Below the pieces are notes generated by a model. The model was not told the DNA's origin. It saw only the letters and a list, made by a program, of their open reading frames with translations, and made no database searches. 64,000 nt of DNA from Archangium primigenium (lineage in GTDB: Bacteria; Myxococcota; Myxococcia; Myxococcales; Myxococcaceae): contig NZ_JADWYI010000001.1 in NCBI RefSeq assembly GCF_016904885.1, forward strand, positions 1,860,001 through 1,924,000, in the 5' to 3' direction. Each line of letters begins with the position of its first letter. The first letter of the stretch is position 1. The translations under genes and the position numbers were made by a program. Below, piece after piece: positions 36,044-44,465 of this stretch.

Positions 36044-36622
36044 ATGGGACGCCCGACGTCGAATCCCAGGCCCCGGCCCACCCCGGAGGAGCTGCTCGCC
36101 GCGGTGGGCGCGACGATGCCGGATGTCATCGCGCCCGGCCTGAAGGTCCTCTTCTGCGGCATCAACCCGAGCGTGTACTCGGCCGTGGTGCGCCACCACT
36201 TCGCCCGGCCGGGCAACCGCTTCTGGCCCGCGCTGCATGCCTCGGGCTTCACGCCCCGCCTGTTCTCTCCCTTCGAGCAGGAGGAACTGCTCGCGCTCGG
36301 CTGCGGCATCACCAACGTCGTCGCCCAGGCCTCGGTGTCCGCGGACACGCTGACGGCCGCCGAGTACGCCGAGGGGGGACGCCAGCTGGAGGCCCGGGTG
36401 CGGCGCTACGGCCCACGCTTCCTGGCCGTGCTCGGCATCGGCGCCTGGCGCACGGCCTTCCAGAAGCCGCGCGCCGTGCTGGGCCCCCAGCCCGAGTCCC
36501 TGGGGGGCGCCCGCGTCTGGGTGCTCCCCAACCCGAGCGGCCTCAACGCCCACTACCGGCCCGTGGACCTGGCCCGGCTGTTCCGGGTCTTCCGCGAGGC
36601 GGTGGAGTCGTTCCCCAGGTAG
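36044..36622 (+). CDS. mug: G/U mismatch-specific DNA glycosylase
   Basis: A 192-residue Mug/TDG-type uracil-DNA glycosylase superfamily member, which removes uracil or thymine mispaired with guanine. Key motifs are LFCGINPSVYS (motif with catalytic Asn), HHFARPGNRFWPALHASGF (the Mug-type helix), and VLPNPSGLNAHY (the NPSGLN wedge loop). The length is slightly larger than E. coli Mug because of an N-terminal tail rich in Pro/Arg. It begins 32 bases after the lyase stop on the same strand but has no functional link to it. Confidence 0.93.
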   Translation: MGRPTSNPRPRPTPEELLAAVGATMPDVIAPGLKVLFCGINPSVYSAVVRHHFARPGNRFWPALHASGFTPRLFSPFEQEELLALGCGITNVVAQASVSADTLTAAEYAEGGRQLEARVRRYGPRFLAVLGIGAWRTAFQKPRAVLGPQPESLGGARVWVLPNPSGLNAHYRPVDLARLFRVFREAVESFPR

Positions 36623-36694
36623 GGCGGTTTTGAGGGTTTGTCAGGGATGTCCTATAAGACGGTCCTCCAATCCTGTCACCGAGGGGAGCTGTCC

Positions 36695-38230
36695 ATGCGG
36701 ATCCCGAAGAAGCCCATGCTGGCCGTTGCCTGTCTCGCCCTGTCGGCGTGCGCGCCGGAAGCCTCCGAGCAGCAGCCGGAGGCCCTCACCCCCGTCGTCG
36801 CCGGCAAGTTCCTGCGCTCGCCCGAGGCCATCTCCGGGCAGTACATCGTCGTGCTGAAGGACGCCGAGGTCGGCAAGGCGCAGGTGCCCATGCGGGCCCA
36901 GGCGCTGGCCACGCGCCACGGCGCGGCCGTCACCCTCACGTACGCCCACGCGCTGCGCGGCTTCGTGGTGCGCGCGGACGAGCGGGGCGCGCGGGCGCTC
37001 GCCCAGGAGCCGGAGGTCGACTACGTGGTGGAGGACGGACGGGCCGAGGCCATCGGCACCCAGTCCGGCGCCACCTGGGGCCTGGATCGCATCGACCAGC
37101 GCGACCGGCCGCTCAATGGCGCCTACACCTACGACACCACTGGCGCCGGGGTGCACGCCTACATCATCGACTCCGGCATCCTGACGACCCACGCGGACTT
37201 CGGGGGCCGGGCCACCGGGGACTTCACCGCCATCAATGACGGCCGGGGCGCGGGGGACTGCAACGGCCACGGCACGCACGTGGCGGGCACCGTGGGGGGC
37301 ACCACCTGGGGCGTGGCCAAGAACGTCCGGCTGCACGCCGTGCGCGTCTTCGACTGCACGGGCTCGGGTTCCTGGTCGTCCGTCATCGCCGGCGTGGACT
37401 GGGTGACGGGCAACCACGTCAAGCCGGCGGTGGCCAACATGAGCCTGGGCGGTGGGGCCAACCAGGCGGTGGACGACGCCGTGCGCCGCTCCATCAACGC
37501 GGGGGTCGTCTACGCGGTGGCCGCGGGCAATGAGTCCACGGATGCCTGCTCGCGCTCGCCGGCGCGCACGGGCGAGGCCCTCACCGTGGGCGCCACCGAC
37601 AGCTCGGACACGCGCGCGTCGTTCTCCAACTACGGCGCCTGCGTGGACCTGTTCGCGCCCGGTGTGAACATCACCTCGGCGTCCTCCTCGGGGGGCTCCA
37701 CCAACATGAGTGGCACCTCCATGGCGTCTCCCCACGTGGCGGGCGCGGCTGCGCTCTACCTGGAGCGGGTGCCTGGCGCCTCGCCGGGCGCGGTGACCGC
37801 CGCGCTGCTCACCCAGGCGAGTCTCGGCAAGGTCGCCAACCCGGCCGCCTCCAACCGTCTGCTCCACAGCCGGGTGTCGGCCTCCTCGTCGTGTGGATTG
37901 CTCTCCGGAGGCGCGTCCCTCCTGGTGGGCCAGTCGCTCGGCGCCTGCGCCGGCACCGCCACGCTCGTTCACCAATCGGACGGCAACGTGGTCATCTACG
38001 ACCGGTTGGGCGCCCTGTGGTCGACGGGCACCGCCGGGCGCGCGACCTCCTCCTTCACCATGCAGGCGGACGGCAATGCCGTGCTGTACGCGCCCGGGAA
38101 CGTGCCCCTCTGGGCCTCCAGGACCGCGGGCCATTCGGGCACCCGTCTGTGGATGCAGGACGACTGCAACCTCGTCATCTACAACGCGAACGCCACCCCG
38201 GTGTGGGCCAGCGGCACCTCCTGCCGCTAG
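36695..38230 (+). CDS. Subtilase lipoprotein with bulb-lectin domain
   Basis: A 511-residue proteinase-K-type S8 serine protease. The lipoprotein signal ends CLALSACA (Cys19). Residues about 45-115 are an inhibitor_I9 propeptide ([13 protein letters not shown] to VDYVVEDG). The catalytic domain has Asp159 (IIDSGI), His192 (GHGTHVAG), oxyanion Asn279 (AAGNES) and Ser342 ([11 protein letters not shown]). Residues about 400-511 are a B-type (bulb) mannose-binding lectin domain with three QxDxN-type motifs ([27 protein letters not shown]). A carbohydrate-binding tail would hold the protease on glycan surfaces such as prey or matrix. GAGGGGAG precedes the ATG at 36695. There are no adjacent processing genes. 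Confidence 0.94.
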   Translation: MRIPKKPMLAVACLALSACAPEASEQQPEALTPVVAGKFLRSPEAISGQYIVVLKDAEVGKAQVPMRAQALATRHGAAVTLTYAHALRGFVVRADERGARALAQEPEVDYVVEDGRAEAIGTQSGATWGLDRIDQRDRPLNGAYTYDTTGAGVHAYIIDSGILTTHADFGGRATGDFTAINDGRGAGDCNGHGTHVAGTVGGTTWGVAKNVRLHAVRVFDCTGSGSWSSVIAGVDWVTGNHVKPAVANMSLGGGANQAVDDAVRRSINAGVVYAVAAGNESTDACSRSPARTGEALTVGATDSSDTRASFSNYGACVDLFAPGVNITSASSSGGSTNMSGTSMASPHVAGAAALYLERVPGASPGAVTAALLTQASLGKVANPAASNRLLHSRVSASSSCGLLSGGASLLVGQSLGACAGTATLVHQSDGNVVIYDRLGALWSTGTAGRATSSFTMQADGNAVLYAPGNVPLWASRTAGHSGTRLWMQDDCNLVIYNANATPVWASGTSCR

Positions 38231-38250
38231 GCCCGAGGCCACGGGGGGTC

Positions 38251-38302
38251 TCCGGTGGAGGCCTCCGGTGGAGGCCTCCGGTGGAGGCCTCCGGTGGAGG
38301 CC
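38251..38302. repeat. Four perfect 13-bp tandem repeats
   Basis: TCCGGTGGAGGCC occurs four times without a mismatch, 38251-38263, 38264-38276, 38277-38289 and 38290-38302. Each junction makes the ten-base palindrome GGAGGCCTCC. It lies between the subtilase stop (38230) and the radical SAM start (38338). It could be a terminator-like structure, a protein-binding array or a slippage-prone tract. Confidence 0.9.
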
Positions 38303-38337
38303 GCCCTCCCCCGGCGTGCGTGTTAGCCTTTGGGGCG

Positions 38338-39618
38338 ATGGCTTCCTCGAACAAGGTCGCGCTCGTCCTGAGCTACCAGTACCCGGGCAAGTACGCCCTC
38401 ACCGTGCTCGCGGGCGCGGTGGAGGCGGACGCGGTGGGCCAGCACGTGGCCCTGCGCTTTCCCCGGGACCGGGAGTCCTTGCTGGCCTCGGTGCTCGAGT
38501 GCCTCGACGCGGGCTACCAGGTGGCGGTGGCGTGGTCGTTCTACTCGGCGAGCTTCCCCGCGGCGGCCGAGGAGCTGGCGTGGCTGCGCGAGCGCCTGGG
38601 AGGCCGGGAGGTGCTGTGCCTCGCGGGCGGCGTGCACGCCACGGCGGAGACGGAGCAGACGCTCCGGGCGGGCTTCGACCTGGTGGGGGTGGGGGAGGGC
38701 GAGGTCATCCTGCTGGAGCTGTTGCGGCGGATGGTGCGCGGCGAGGAGCCCCGGGAGACGCGGGGCTGGTCGCGCCTGGTGGAGGGGCGCCTGGTGCCGC
38801 GTGGCCGGGGCGAGGGCGTGGTGCTGGACGCGTATCCGCCCTTCGCGCCGGGGCACGCGAAGTACGGGGCGATCGAGATCACCCGCGGGTGCATCTACGC
38901 GTGCCGCTTCTGCCAGACGCCCTTCTTGAACAAGGCGCGCTTCCGGCACCGGAGCGTGGAGAACATCGCGCACTGGGTGCGGGTGATGCGCGCGGCGGGC
39001 AAGCGGGACGTGCGCTTCATCACCCCCACGTCCATGTCCTACGGCACCCAGGACGAGACGATGAACCTGGAGGCCATCGACCAGATGCTGGGCGCGGTGC
39101 GCGAGGCGGCGGGACCCGAGGGGCGCATCTTCTACGGGACGTTCCCCTCGGAGGTGCGGCCCGAGCACGTGACGCCCGAGGCGCTCGTGCTGCTCAAGCG
39201 CTACGTGCGCAACGACAACCTCATCATCGGCGGGCAGTCGGGCAGCGAGCGCGTGCTCCAGGAGATGCACCGGGGCCACGACGTGGAGACGGTGGTGCGC
39301 GCGGCGAGCCTGGCGGTGGAGCACGGCTTCGTGCCCAACGTGGACTTCATCCTCGGCCTGCCCGGGGAGTCCTCCGAGGACATCCAGGCCACGCTCGCGC
39401 TGATGCGGCGGCTGGCGGACCTGGGCGCCAAGGTGCATGGGCATACCTTCATGCCGCTGCCGGGCACGCCCTACCGGGACGCGCCGCCGGGCGCGGTGGA
39501 CGACGACACCCGGCGGGAGCTGGACCGCCTGGCGTCCCAGGGGCGGCTGTATGGCCATTGGAAGCAGCAGGTACAGCTCGCCCAGGGCATCGCCACCCGG
39601 CGTCAGCCCCGGCGGTGA
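38338..39618 (+). CDS. B12-binding domain/radical SAM protein (MJ_1487-like)
   Basis: A 426-residue protein: an N-terminal B12-binding-like Rossmann domain (about 5-140, GVGEGEVILLELLRRM at its end) and a radical SAM domain (about 180-400). The iron-sulphur motif is GCIYACRFCQ (C-x3-C-x2-C). Further landmarks are ITPTSMSYG, GGQSGSERVL, VDFILGLPGES and HTFMPLPGTPYRD. It matches what I recall of the archaeal/bacterial group named after M. jannaschii MJ_1487, whose function is not settled; related enzymes are methyltransferases or thioether-forming. A B12-binding DxHxxG motif is not obvious, so cobalamin binding is uncertain. The four tandem repeats lie just upstream. Confidence 0.85.
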   Translation: MASSNKVALVLSYQYPGKYALTVLAGAVEADAVGQHVALRFPRDRESLLASVLECLDAGYQVAVAWSFYSASFPAAAEELAWLRERLGGREVLCLAGGVHATAETEQTLRAGFDLVGVGEGEVILLELLRRMVRGEEPRETRGWSRLVEGRLVPRGRGEGVVLDAYPPFAPGHAKYGAIEITRGCIYACRFCQTPFLNKARFRHRSVENIAHWVRVMRAAGKRDVRFITPTSMSYGTQDETMNLEAIDQMLGAVREAAGPEGRIFYGTFPSEVRPEHVTPEALVLLKRYVRNDNLIIGGQSGSERVLQEMHRGHDVETVVRAASLAVEHGFVPNVDFILGLPGESSEDIQATLALMRRLADLGAKVHGHTFMPLPGTPYRDAPPGAVDDDTRRELDRLASQGRLYGHWKQQVQLAQGIATRRQPRR

Positions 39619-39633
39619 GCCGGGGCCCGGCGC

Positions 39634-40215
39634 TCAGCCGCCCCAGGGCTCGATGCGGGTCGCGGTGAAGTCGGCGCTGATGTCACAGCGCACGTCGTCC
39701 GAGGGCTGTCCCTCCGGGGGCAACCGGTAGGAGTAGTAGTGGCCCGTGTAGCTCGACGGAGCGCTCGCGCTCGCGGGCACCGTGTTGAACTGGCCGACGA
39801 TGGAGGCGCTGAGCCGGTGCATGTTTCCGTCGGCGAGCTTCTGGGTGTTCTCGCCTTCGATGACGATCCGCGGGCGTGTGCCGGGCTCGTACCGGCCCGC
39901 GAGCGGAATGTCGCTCATGCTGCCCTTCACCGCCTCGCCATCGCGCGCGAATTTCATCTCGGTGGGCAGCTTGAGGCCCAGCCGATCACAATCACCGACG
40001 AGCTGGAGCTTCGGGAAGGTGAGCGCGTAGGTGCCCGCGATGACATCACACGTGTCATCACAGATGGCGGGAGGCGACGGCGTATAGTCGGAGCTCCCGC
40101 ATCCGGGATTGCCCAACCCGCTGCCCATCGTCATCACGCCGAGCATGGCGATCAACGGCAGACGCAAGGGAAAGCGGGCGGACTGCGGACCGGGACGCTG
40201 CGAAGAGGTCGACAC
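39634..40215 (-). CDS. Exported hypothetical protein
   Basis: A 193-residue protein with GTG start; AGGAG lies nine bases upstream. The signal region (LRLPLIAMLGVMTMGSGLGNPGCGSS) could be cleaved before Cys39, making a lipoprotein. The mature part has four Cys (CDDTCD, GDCDRL, VRCDIS) and a beta-rich pattern (GTYALTFPKLQLVGDC; RPRIVIEGE). No family recognised. It is convergent with the radical SAM gene, 15 bases apart. Confidence 0.7.
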   Translation of the reverse strand: MSTSSQRPGPQSARFPLRLPLIAMLGVMTMGSGLGNPGCGSSDYTPSPPAICDDTCDVIAGTYALTFPKLQLVGDCDRLGLKLPTEMKFARDGEAVKGSMSDIPLAGRYEPGTRPRIVIEGENTQKLADGNMHRLSASIVGQFNTVPASASAPSSYTGHYYSYRLPPEGQPSDDVRCDISADFTATRIEPWGG

Positions 40216-40290
40216 GGGGTGAAGCTCCTGTTGGGGAAGGAATGACGGGAGCTTACTCCAAACCCCTCGCGGGTTCCTCGGGGCGGGCCG

Positions 40291-41295
40291 CTAGGCCGCT
40301 CCAGCCACGGCGTCCGCCACGTAGTCCCGGCGCCGCTCGAAGCGATCGCGCGGAACCTTCCAGTCGTTGAGCATCTTGTCCTCGTCGGAGAGCAAATCCT
40401 TGAGGCCCTGGAGGTCATTGTTGACGAGCAGCGGCTGGAAGTCCTTGCGCGTCTCCGGCTTGTAGTCACCCCGGAAGCGCAGGTCCACCGCGACGTCCAG
40501 GAGCGCCGGGTCCAGGTTCTCCCAATCGACGCGCCCGAAGGCCTCGAGCCGCGAGGGAGAATTGGAGATGTCCAGCACGTCCTTCTCATGCTCGGCATAC
40601 ACCGTGTTGAACAGGTTCTTCTGCGCGCTCTGGCTGATCTCGATCGCCGCGACGTCGGGGCGGTTGACGAAGTCCCGAGCATCCTGGCCCGTCAGCTTCG
40701 CCCCCTGGGCCAGCAGCTCGGCATCCGCCTGGGGCACGCCCGCGGCCGTCAGGTGCTCCACCACCTGCTCCGAAGTGCGGTACTTCATGTCGTAGCCCCG
40801 GCCGATGGTGACCCCGGACCCCAGGGTGGGGTGGTGGGGCGTGCGGCTGAAGAACGCGCCCCGCGTCTCCATGCCCTCCGCGTCGAACGTGAGCTGGCCC
40901 TTGGGGACCTTGAAGGCGCTCTCGAAGTTCTCGGGGAGGGCGGGCAGGGGCTGGGTGAAGGTCTGGGCGACCGGGTTCATCGGCGTGGCGTCGAAGAGGC
41001 CCGGCACCGACGCGCCCGGCTGTGCCGGCTCGAAGCGGCTGTTCGGGTCGAAGCCCGCCCGCGCCAGGGGCGTGGCGTCCCGGAGCGCCGGCGTCGAGCG
41101 GACGGCCCCGGCGGGATCGAAGCCGCTGCGCTCGAAGTTCACCGTCGGCGTGCGCGCGGGCGGCGTGCTCGGCGTCGGGTTCACGCTCGCGGCGTTCGCG
41201 CTGGACGGCGACGGGGAACTCGAGCCCCCACTGGACGAGGACACCGGACTCGACTTGGGACTGGAAGACGAACCGCTGACGGAATCAACGCCCAT
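40291..41295 (-). CDS. Pesticin/T4-lysozyme-like putative muramidase
   Basis: A 334-residue protein. Residues 1-55 are almost all Ser, Pro, Gly, Ala and Thr, without a signal peptide. Residues 55-125 contain a repeated GFDP element (RSGFDPAG, RAGFDPNS). The C-terminal domain (about 130-334) resembles the pesticin/T4-lysozyme fold: METRG with Glu143, then GSGVTIGRGYDM, where Thr163-Ile-Gly-x-Gly corresponds to the catalytic TIGxG of T4 lysozyme; later NLFNTVYAEHEKDVL and LDVAVDLRFRGDYKPETRKDF align with the phage-type helices. It probably cuts peptidoglycan. How it leaves the cell is not visible; a contact-dependent or type VI-type route or release by lysis are options. It faces a lipoprotein gene divergently (96 bases). 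Confidence 0.72.
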   Translation of the reverse strand: MGVDSVSGSSSSPKSSPVSSSSGGSSSPSPSSANAASVNPTPSTPPARTPTVNFERSGFDPAGAVRSTPALRDATPLARAGFDPNSRFEPAQPGASVPGLFDATPMNPVAQTFTQPLPALPENFESAFKVPKGQLTFDAEGMETRGAFFSRTPHHPTLGSGVTIGRGYDMKYRTSEQVVEHLTAAGVPQADAELLAQGAKLTGQDARDFVNRPDVAAIEISQSAQKNLFNTVYAEHEKDVLDISNSPSRLEAFGRVDWENLDPALLDVAVDLRFRGDYKPETRKDFQPLLVNNDLQGLKDLLSDEDKMLNDWKVPRDRFERRRDYVADAVAGAA

Positions 41296-41391
41296 GGGGG
41301 GCCTCGTTGGAGTGACAAGTGCGTGGGCGTGGGATGATACTGGGGGTGTGGGTGGATGTCGACCTGGGTCCGGAAAAGGGAGGACAGACCG

Positions 41392-41940
41392 ATGATGCGC
41401 TCGCTGCTGTCGTGTTGGGTGCTCGTGGCGGGCTGCACGAGTCCTCCCCCCGCGCCGAGGCCCTTGAGGCCACGGCCCGAGAAACTGCTGTCCGTACGGC
41501 CGGTCCGGGTGGAGGCGGGCTTCGAGGTCTGGCGGGAGGGCGAGCGGCTGAGCTTGCAGGACGGGCTGCTCATCCAATTGGAGGGATTCAGCACGGCCAA
41601 GTTCATGCCCCGCGCCGCCCTGTCCACGCCGAGCTTCGTCCTGGACACGACCGCCGTGGAGATGGTGGCCAGGCCCATGTTCGCCGGCGGGCGGGTGACG
41701 CTGCTCGCGCCTTTGCCCGCTCCCGGGACTTCCGCCCCCCTCTGGTTGTCCTACCCAGGGTTCGACCCAGAGCGCTTCCGGGGCCCCCTGCCCACCGTGA
41801 GGAAAGAAGGGAGCATCCCCGCCCCTTACGATTCGGGATGGACCATCCTGGCCCCTCCCGCCGGGACGCCTCGCGCCACCTATCCCTCGGTGGAGGCCTT
41901 GCGGCGCGAGGTCCTCTCCGCCATTCGGATAAAGGAGTGA
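41392..41940 (+). CDS. Lipoprotein of unknown function
   Basis: A 182-residue protein with signal MMRSLLSCWVLVAGCTSPPP (lipidated Cys at about 15). A Pro-rich linker follows, then a beta-rich domain (GFEVWREGERLSLQDGLLIQLEGF; MVARPMFAGGRVTLLAPLP) of no family I know. Two adjacent ATGs (41392, 41395) can both start it, with GGGAGGA about nine bases upstream. It is transcribed away from the pesticin-like gene. An immunity role for that protein would fit a periplasmic lipoprotein but is only a guess. Confidence 0.7.
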   Translation: MMRSLLSCWVLVAGCTSPPPAPRPLRPRPEKLLSVRPVRVEAGFEVWREGERLSLQDGLLIQLEGFSTAKFMPRAALSTPSFVLDTTAVEMVARPMFAGGRVTLLAPLPAPGTSAPLWLSYPGFDPERFRGPLPTVRKEGSIPAPYDSGWTILAPPAGTPRATYPSVEALRREVLSAIRIKE

Positions 41941-41988
41941 GAGGCCGGGCAGCGCGGGCCCGGACCCATGGCCGCGGGGCGCGTGGGC

Positions 41989-42504
<516 letters not shown>

Positions 42505-42623
42505 GGTGCTCTCCTTGGGGGCTGCGAGCTCTACGACTCGGCGACCCACTTAGGCGATCGCCCTCGGGCTTGTCGACGGCGACGTTGCGCTCGCGATGGG
42601 TATCGCACACGGACGGGGCGGGC

Positions 42624-43427
42624 TCAGCGGAAGCCGGCGAGGGTCAGGCCGCCATCCACCAGGAGCGACTGGCCCGTGATGAAGCGCGCCTCCTCGGTGC
42701 ACAGCCACACCGCCACGTCCCCGATGTCCTCGGGCTGTCCGAGCCGCTGGGCCGGGGTCGCGGCCACGAAGGGCTGCTCGGCCCCGGGCGGGACGGTCTT
42801 GCGGAACATGGGGGTGTCGATGATGCCCGGGTTCACGTTGTTGACCCGGATGCCCTGGGCGCCCACCTCCTGCGCCACGGCGCGGGTCATCGCGTCCAGC
42901 CCCGCCTTGCTCGCGGCGTAGATGGAGGAGCCCGCCACGGGGCCCGGGGACAGCCAGGACGAGGTGTTGACGATGGCGCCGCCCGTGCCCCGACGACGCA
43001 GGGCGAGCAGCTCGTGCTTCATGCACAGCCAGGCGCCCTTGAGGTTGATGCCGACCACCTGGTCGAAGTCGGCCTCGGTCTGCTCCAGGAGGGGCGCGAA
43101 GGTGCCCTGGATGCCCGCGTTGTTGAAGGCGCAGTCCAGCCCACCCAGGCGCCGGAGCGTGGCCTCCACGAGCGCCGCCACGTCCGCCTCGCGCGAGACG
43201 TCCGCCGTCAGGGCCAGGGCGGTGCCGCCCTCGGCCTCGATCTGGTGCGCCGTGTCGGCGAGCTCCGCCTCGCGGCGGCCGGCCAGCGCGACCCGGGCCC
43301 CCTGCCGGGCGAAGGCCAGGGCGGCGGCGCGGCCAATGCCGGTGCCTCCGCCCGTCACGAGCGCGACCCGGCCCTCGAGCCGGCGGGAGGGCGGGGTGGA
43401 GGGCGCGGCGGGGGTGGGGGGCGTCAT
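42624..43427 (-). CDS. Short-chain dehydrogenase/reductase
   Basis: A 267-residue classical SDR oxidoreductase. NAD(P)-binding TGGGTGIGRA at about 22-31 with Arg residues at the second strand (AGRREAEL) suggesting NADP. NNAG, catalytic Ser in NTSSW, and YAASK (Tyr-x3-Lys) complete the active site. The C-terminal QSLLVDGGLTLAG is standard. The substrate is unknown. It is divergent from a LysR regulator gene, which is likely to control it. The ATG at 43427 precedes a Pro-rich nine-residue head. Confidence 0.94.
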   Translation of the reverse strand: MTPPTPAAPSTPPSRRLEGRVALVTGGGTGIGRAAALAFARQGARVALAGRREAELADTAHQIEAEGGTALALTADVSREADVAALVEATLRRLGGLDCAFNNAGIQGTFAPLLEQTEADFDQVVGINLKGAWLCMKHELLALRRRGTGGAIVNTSSWLSPGPVAGSSIYAASKAGLDAMTRAVAQEVGAQGIRVNNVNPGIIDTPMFRKTVPPGAEQPFVAATPAQRLGQPEDIGDVAVWLCTEEARFITGQSLLVDGGLTLAGFR

Positions 43428-43481
43428 GGGGGTCTCTCCGGGAGGGGGATGGAGAGAAGGTAGAGGGCGGAACTGCTGGTG

Positions 43482-43502
43482 ATAACGCGGGGACTGCCGT
43501 AT
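43482..43502. promoter_or_regulatory. Candidate LysR-type operator between SDR and lysR genes
   Basis: ATAACG at 43482-43487 and CGTAT at 43498-43502 form an imperfect dyad (ATAACG ... CGTAT) in the 98-base gap between the divergent SDR and LysR genes. LysR proteins usually bind an A/T-ended dyad in just this position. The match to the T-N11-A core is not exact, so this is weak. Confidence 0.3.
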
Positions 43503-43525
43503 GCACTGATGGTCAGGAGCCACCA

Positions 43526-44410
43526 ATGAAGGGATCCGAGTTCGCCGAGCTGGCCGCGTTCGTCGCCGTCGCGCAGGAGCGCAACTTCCGGCGGGCGGCG
43601 GCGCGGCTGGGGCTGATGCCGTCGACGGTGAGCCACTCCCTGCGGGCGCTGGAGACGCGGCTCGGGGTGCGCCTGCTCAACCGGACGACCCGAAGCGTGT
43701 CGCCCACGGCGGCCGGGGAGCAGCTGTTGAGCCAGCTCGCGCCGGCCTTCGGGGACATCTCGCGCGCGGTGGAGACGGTGAACGACTTCCGGGGCAAGCC
43801 CACGGGCACGGTGCGGCTCAACATGCCCCGCCTGGTGGCCCTGGGGGTCCTGGCGCCGCGCTTCGGCGAGTTCACCCGGACCTACCCCGACGTCACGCTG
43901 GAGGTGACGGTGGAGGACGCCCTGGTGGACATCGTCGGCCGGCGCTTCGATGCCGGCATCCGGCTGGGCGAGAACGTGGGCCAGGACATGGTCGCGGTGC
44001 GCGTCACGCCCGACCAGCGTCTGGCCATCGTGGGCTCCCCCGCGTACTTCCGCGAGCGCGCGCCGCCGCGCGGACCGCTGGACCTCAAGGACCACCGGTG
44101 CGTGGGCTACCGCCTGTCCACGGGAGCGCTCGTGCGCTGGGAGTTCGAGCGGGGCGAGGAGAAGCACACCGTGGCGGTGAACGGGCCGCTGGTGCTCGAG
44201 GACTCGGAGCTCATGCGGCGGGCGGCCCTGGATGGCGTGGGGCTCATCTGCACCATGGAGAGCCATGTCACGGAGGAGCTGCGCGAGGGGCGGCTCGTGC
44301 GGGTGCTCGAGGACTGGTGCCCCCCGTTCCCGGGCTTCTTCCTGTACTACCCGAGCCGCCGGCACGTCCCGGCCGCGCTCCGGGCCTTGATCGACATGCT
44401 CAAGGTCTGA
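43526..44410 (+). CDS. LysR-family transcriptional regulator
   Basis: A 294-residue regulator. Residues 1-60 are the winged helix-turn-helix (FVAVAQERNFRRAAARLGLMPSTVSHSLRALETRLGVRLLNRTTR). The rest is a periplasmic-binding-protein-like effector domain (LEVTVEDALVDIVGRRFDAGIRLGE; DQRLAIVGSPAYF; VLEDSELMRRAALDGVGL). It resembles the subgroup that senses small aromatic or lipid-type molecules, with SDR-type target genes often divergent as here. Its last 80 or so codons have a decayed duplicate at 48231-48425. Confidence 0.95.
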   Translation: MKGSEFAELAAFVAVAQERNFRRAAARLGLMPSTVSHSLRALETRLGVRLLNRTTRSVSPTAAGEQLLSQLAPAFGDISRAVETVNDFRGKPTGTVRLNMPRLVALGVLAPRFGEFTRTYPDVTLEVTVEDALVDIVGRRFDAGIRLGENVGQDMVAVRVTPDQRLAIVGSPAYFRERAPPRGPLDLKDHRCVGYRLSTGALVRWEFERGEEKHTVAVNGPLVLEDSELMRRAALDGVGLICTMESHVTEELREGRLVRVLEDWCPPFPGFFLYYPSRRHVPAALRALIDMLKV

Positions 44411-44436
44411 GCGGGCCTCGGCGCGTGAAGCCAAGG
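44171..44436 (+). repeat. Intact copy of a duplicated segment (LysR 3' end)
   Basis: This segment (the last 80 codons of the LysR gene plus 26 bases beyond its stop) recurs in the same orientation at 48231-48451, with a 45-base in-frame deletion there and roughly one change in ten bases elsewhere. Just past the stop, both copies share a stretch that in the second copy encodes the C-terminus of the minus-strand OMP gene (RLGFTL), and in this copy reads a similar but ungenic sequence. Confidence 0.88.
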
Positions 44437-44465
44437 GGTGACCCTGGGGCTTCGCGAGCGCGGCC

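Noticed and set aside
40291-41940. Toxin/immunity pair (pesticin-like protein plus lipoprotein)
   Set aside because: The genes are divergent, not co-directional, and the lipoprotein matches no immunity family I know, so I do not annotate it as immunity and keep it only as a hypothesis.
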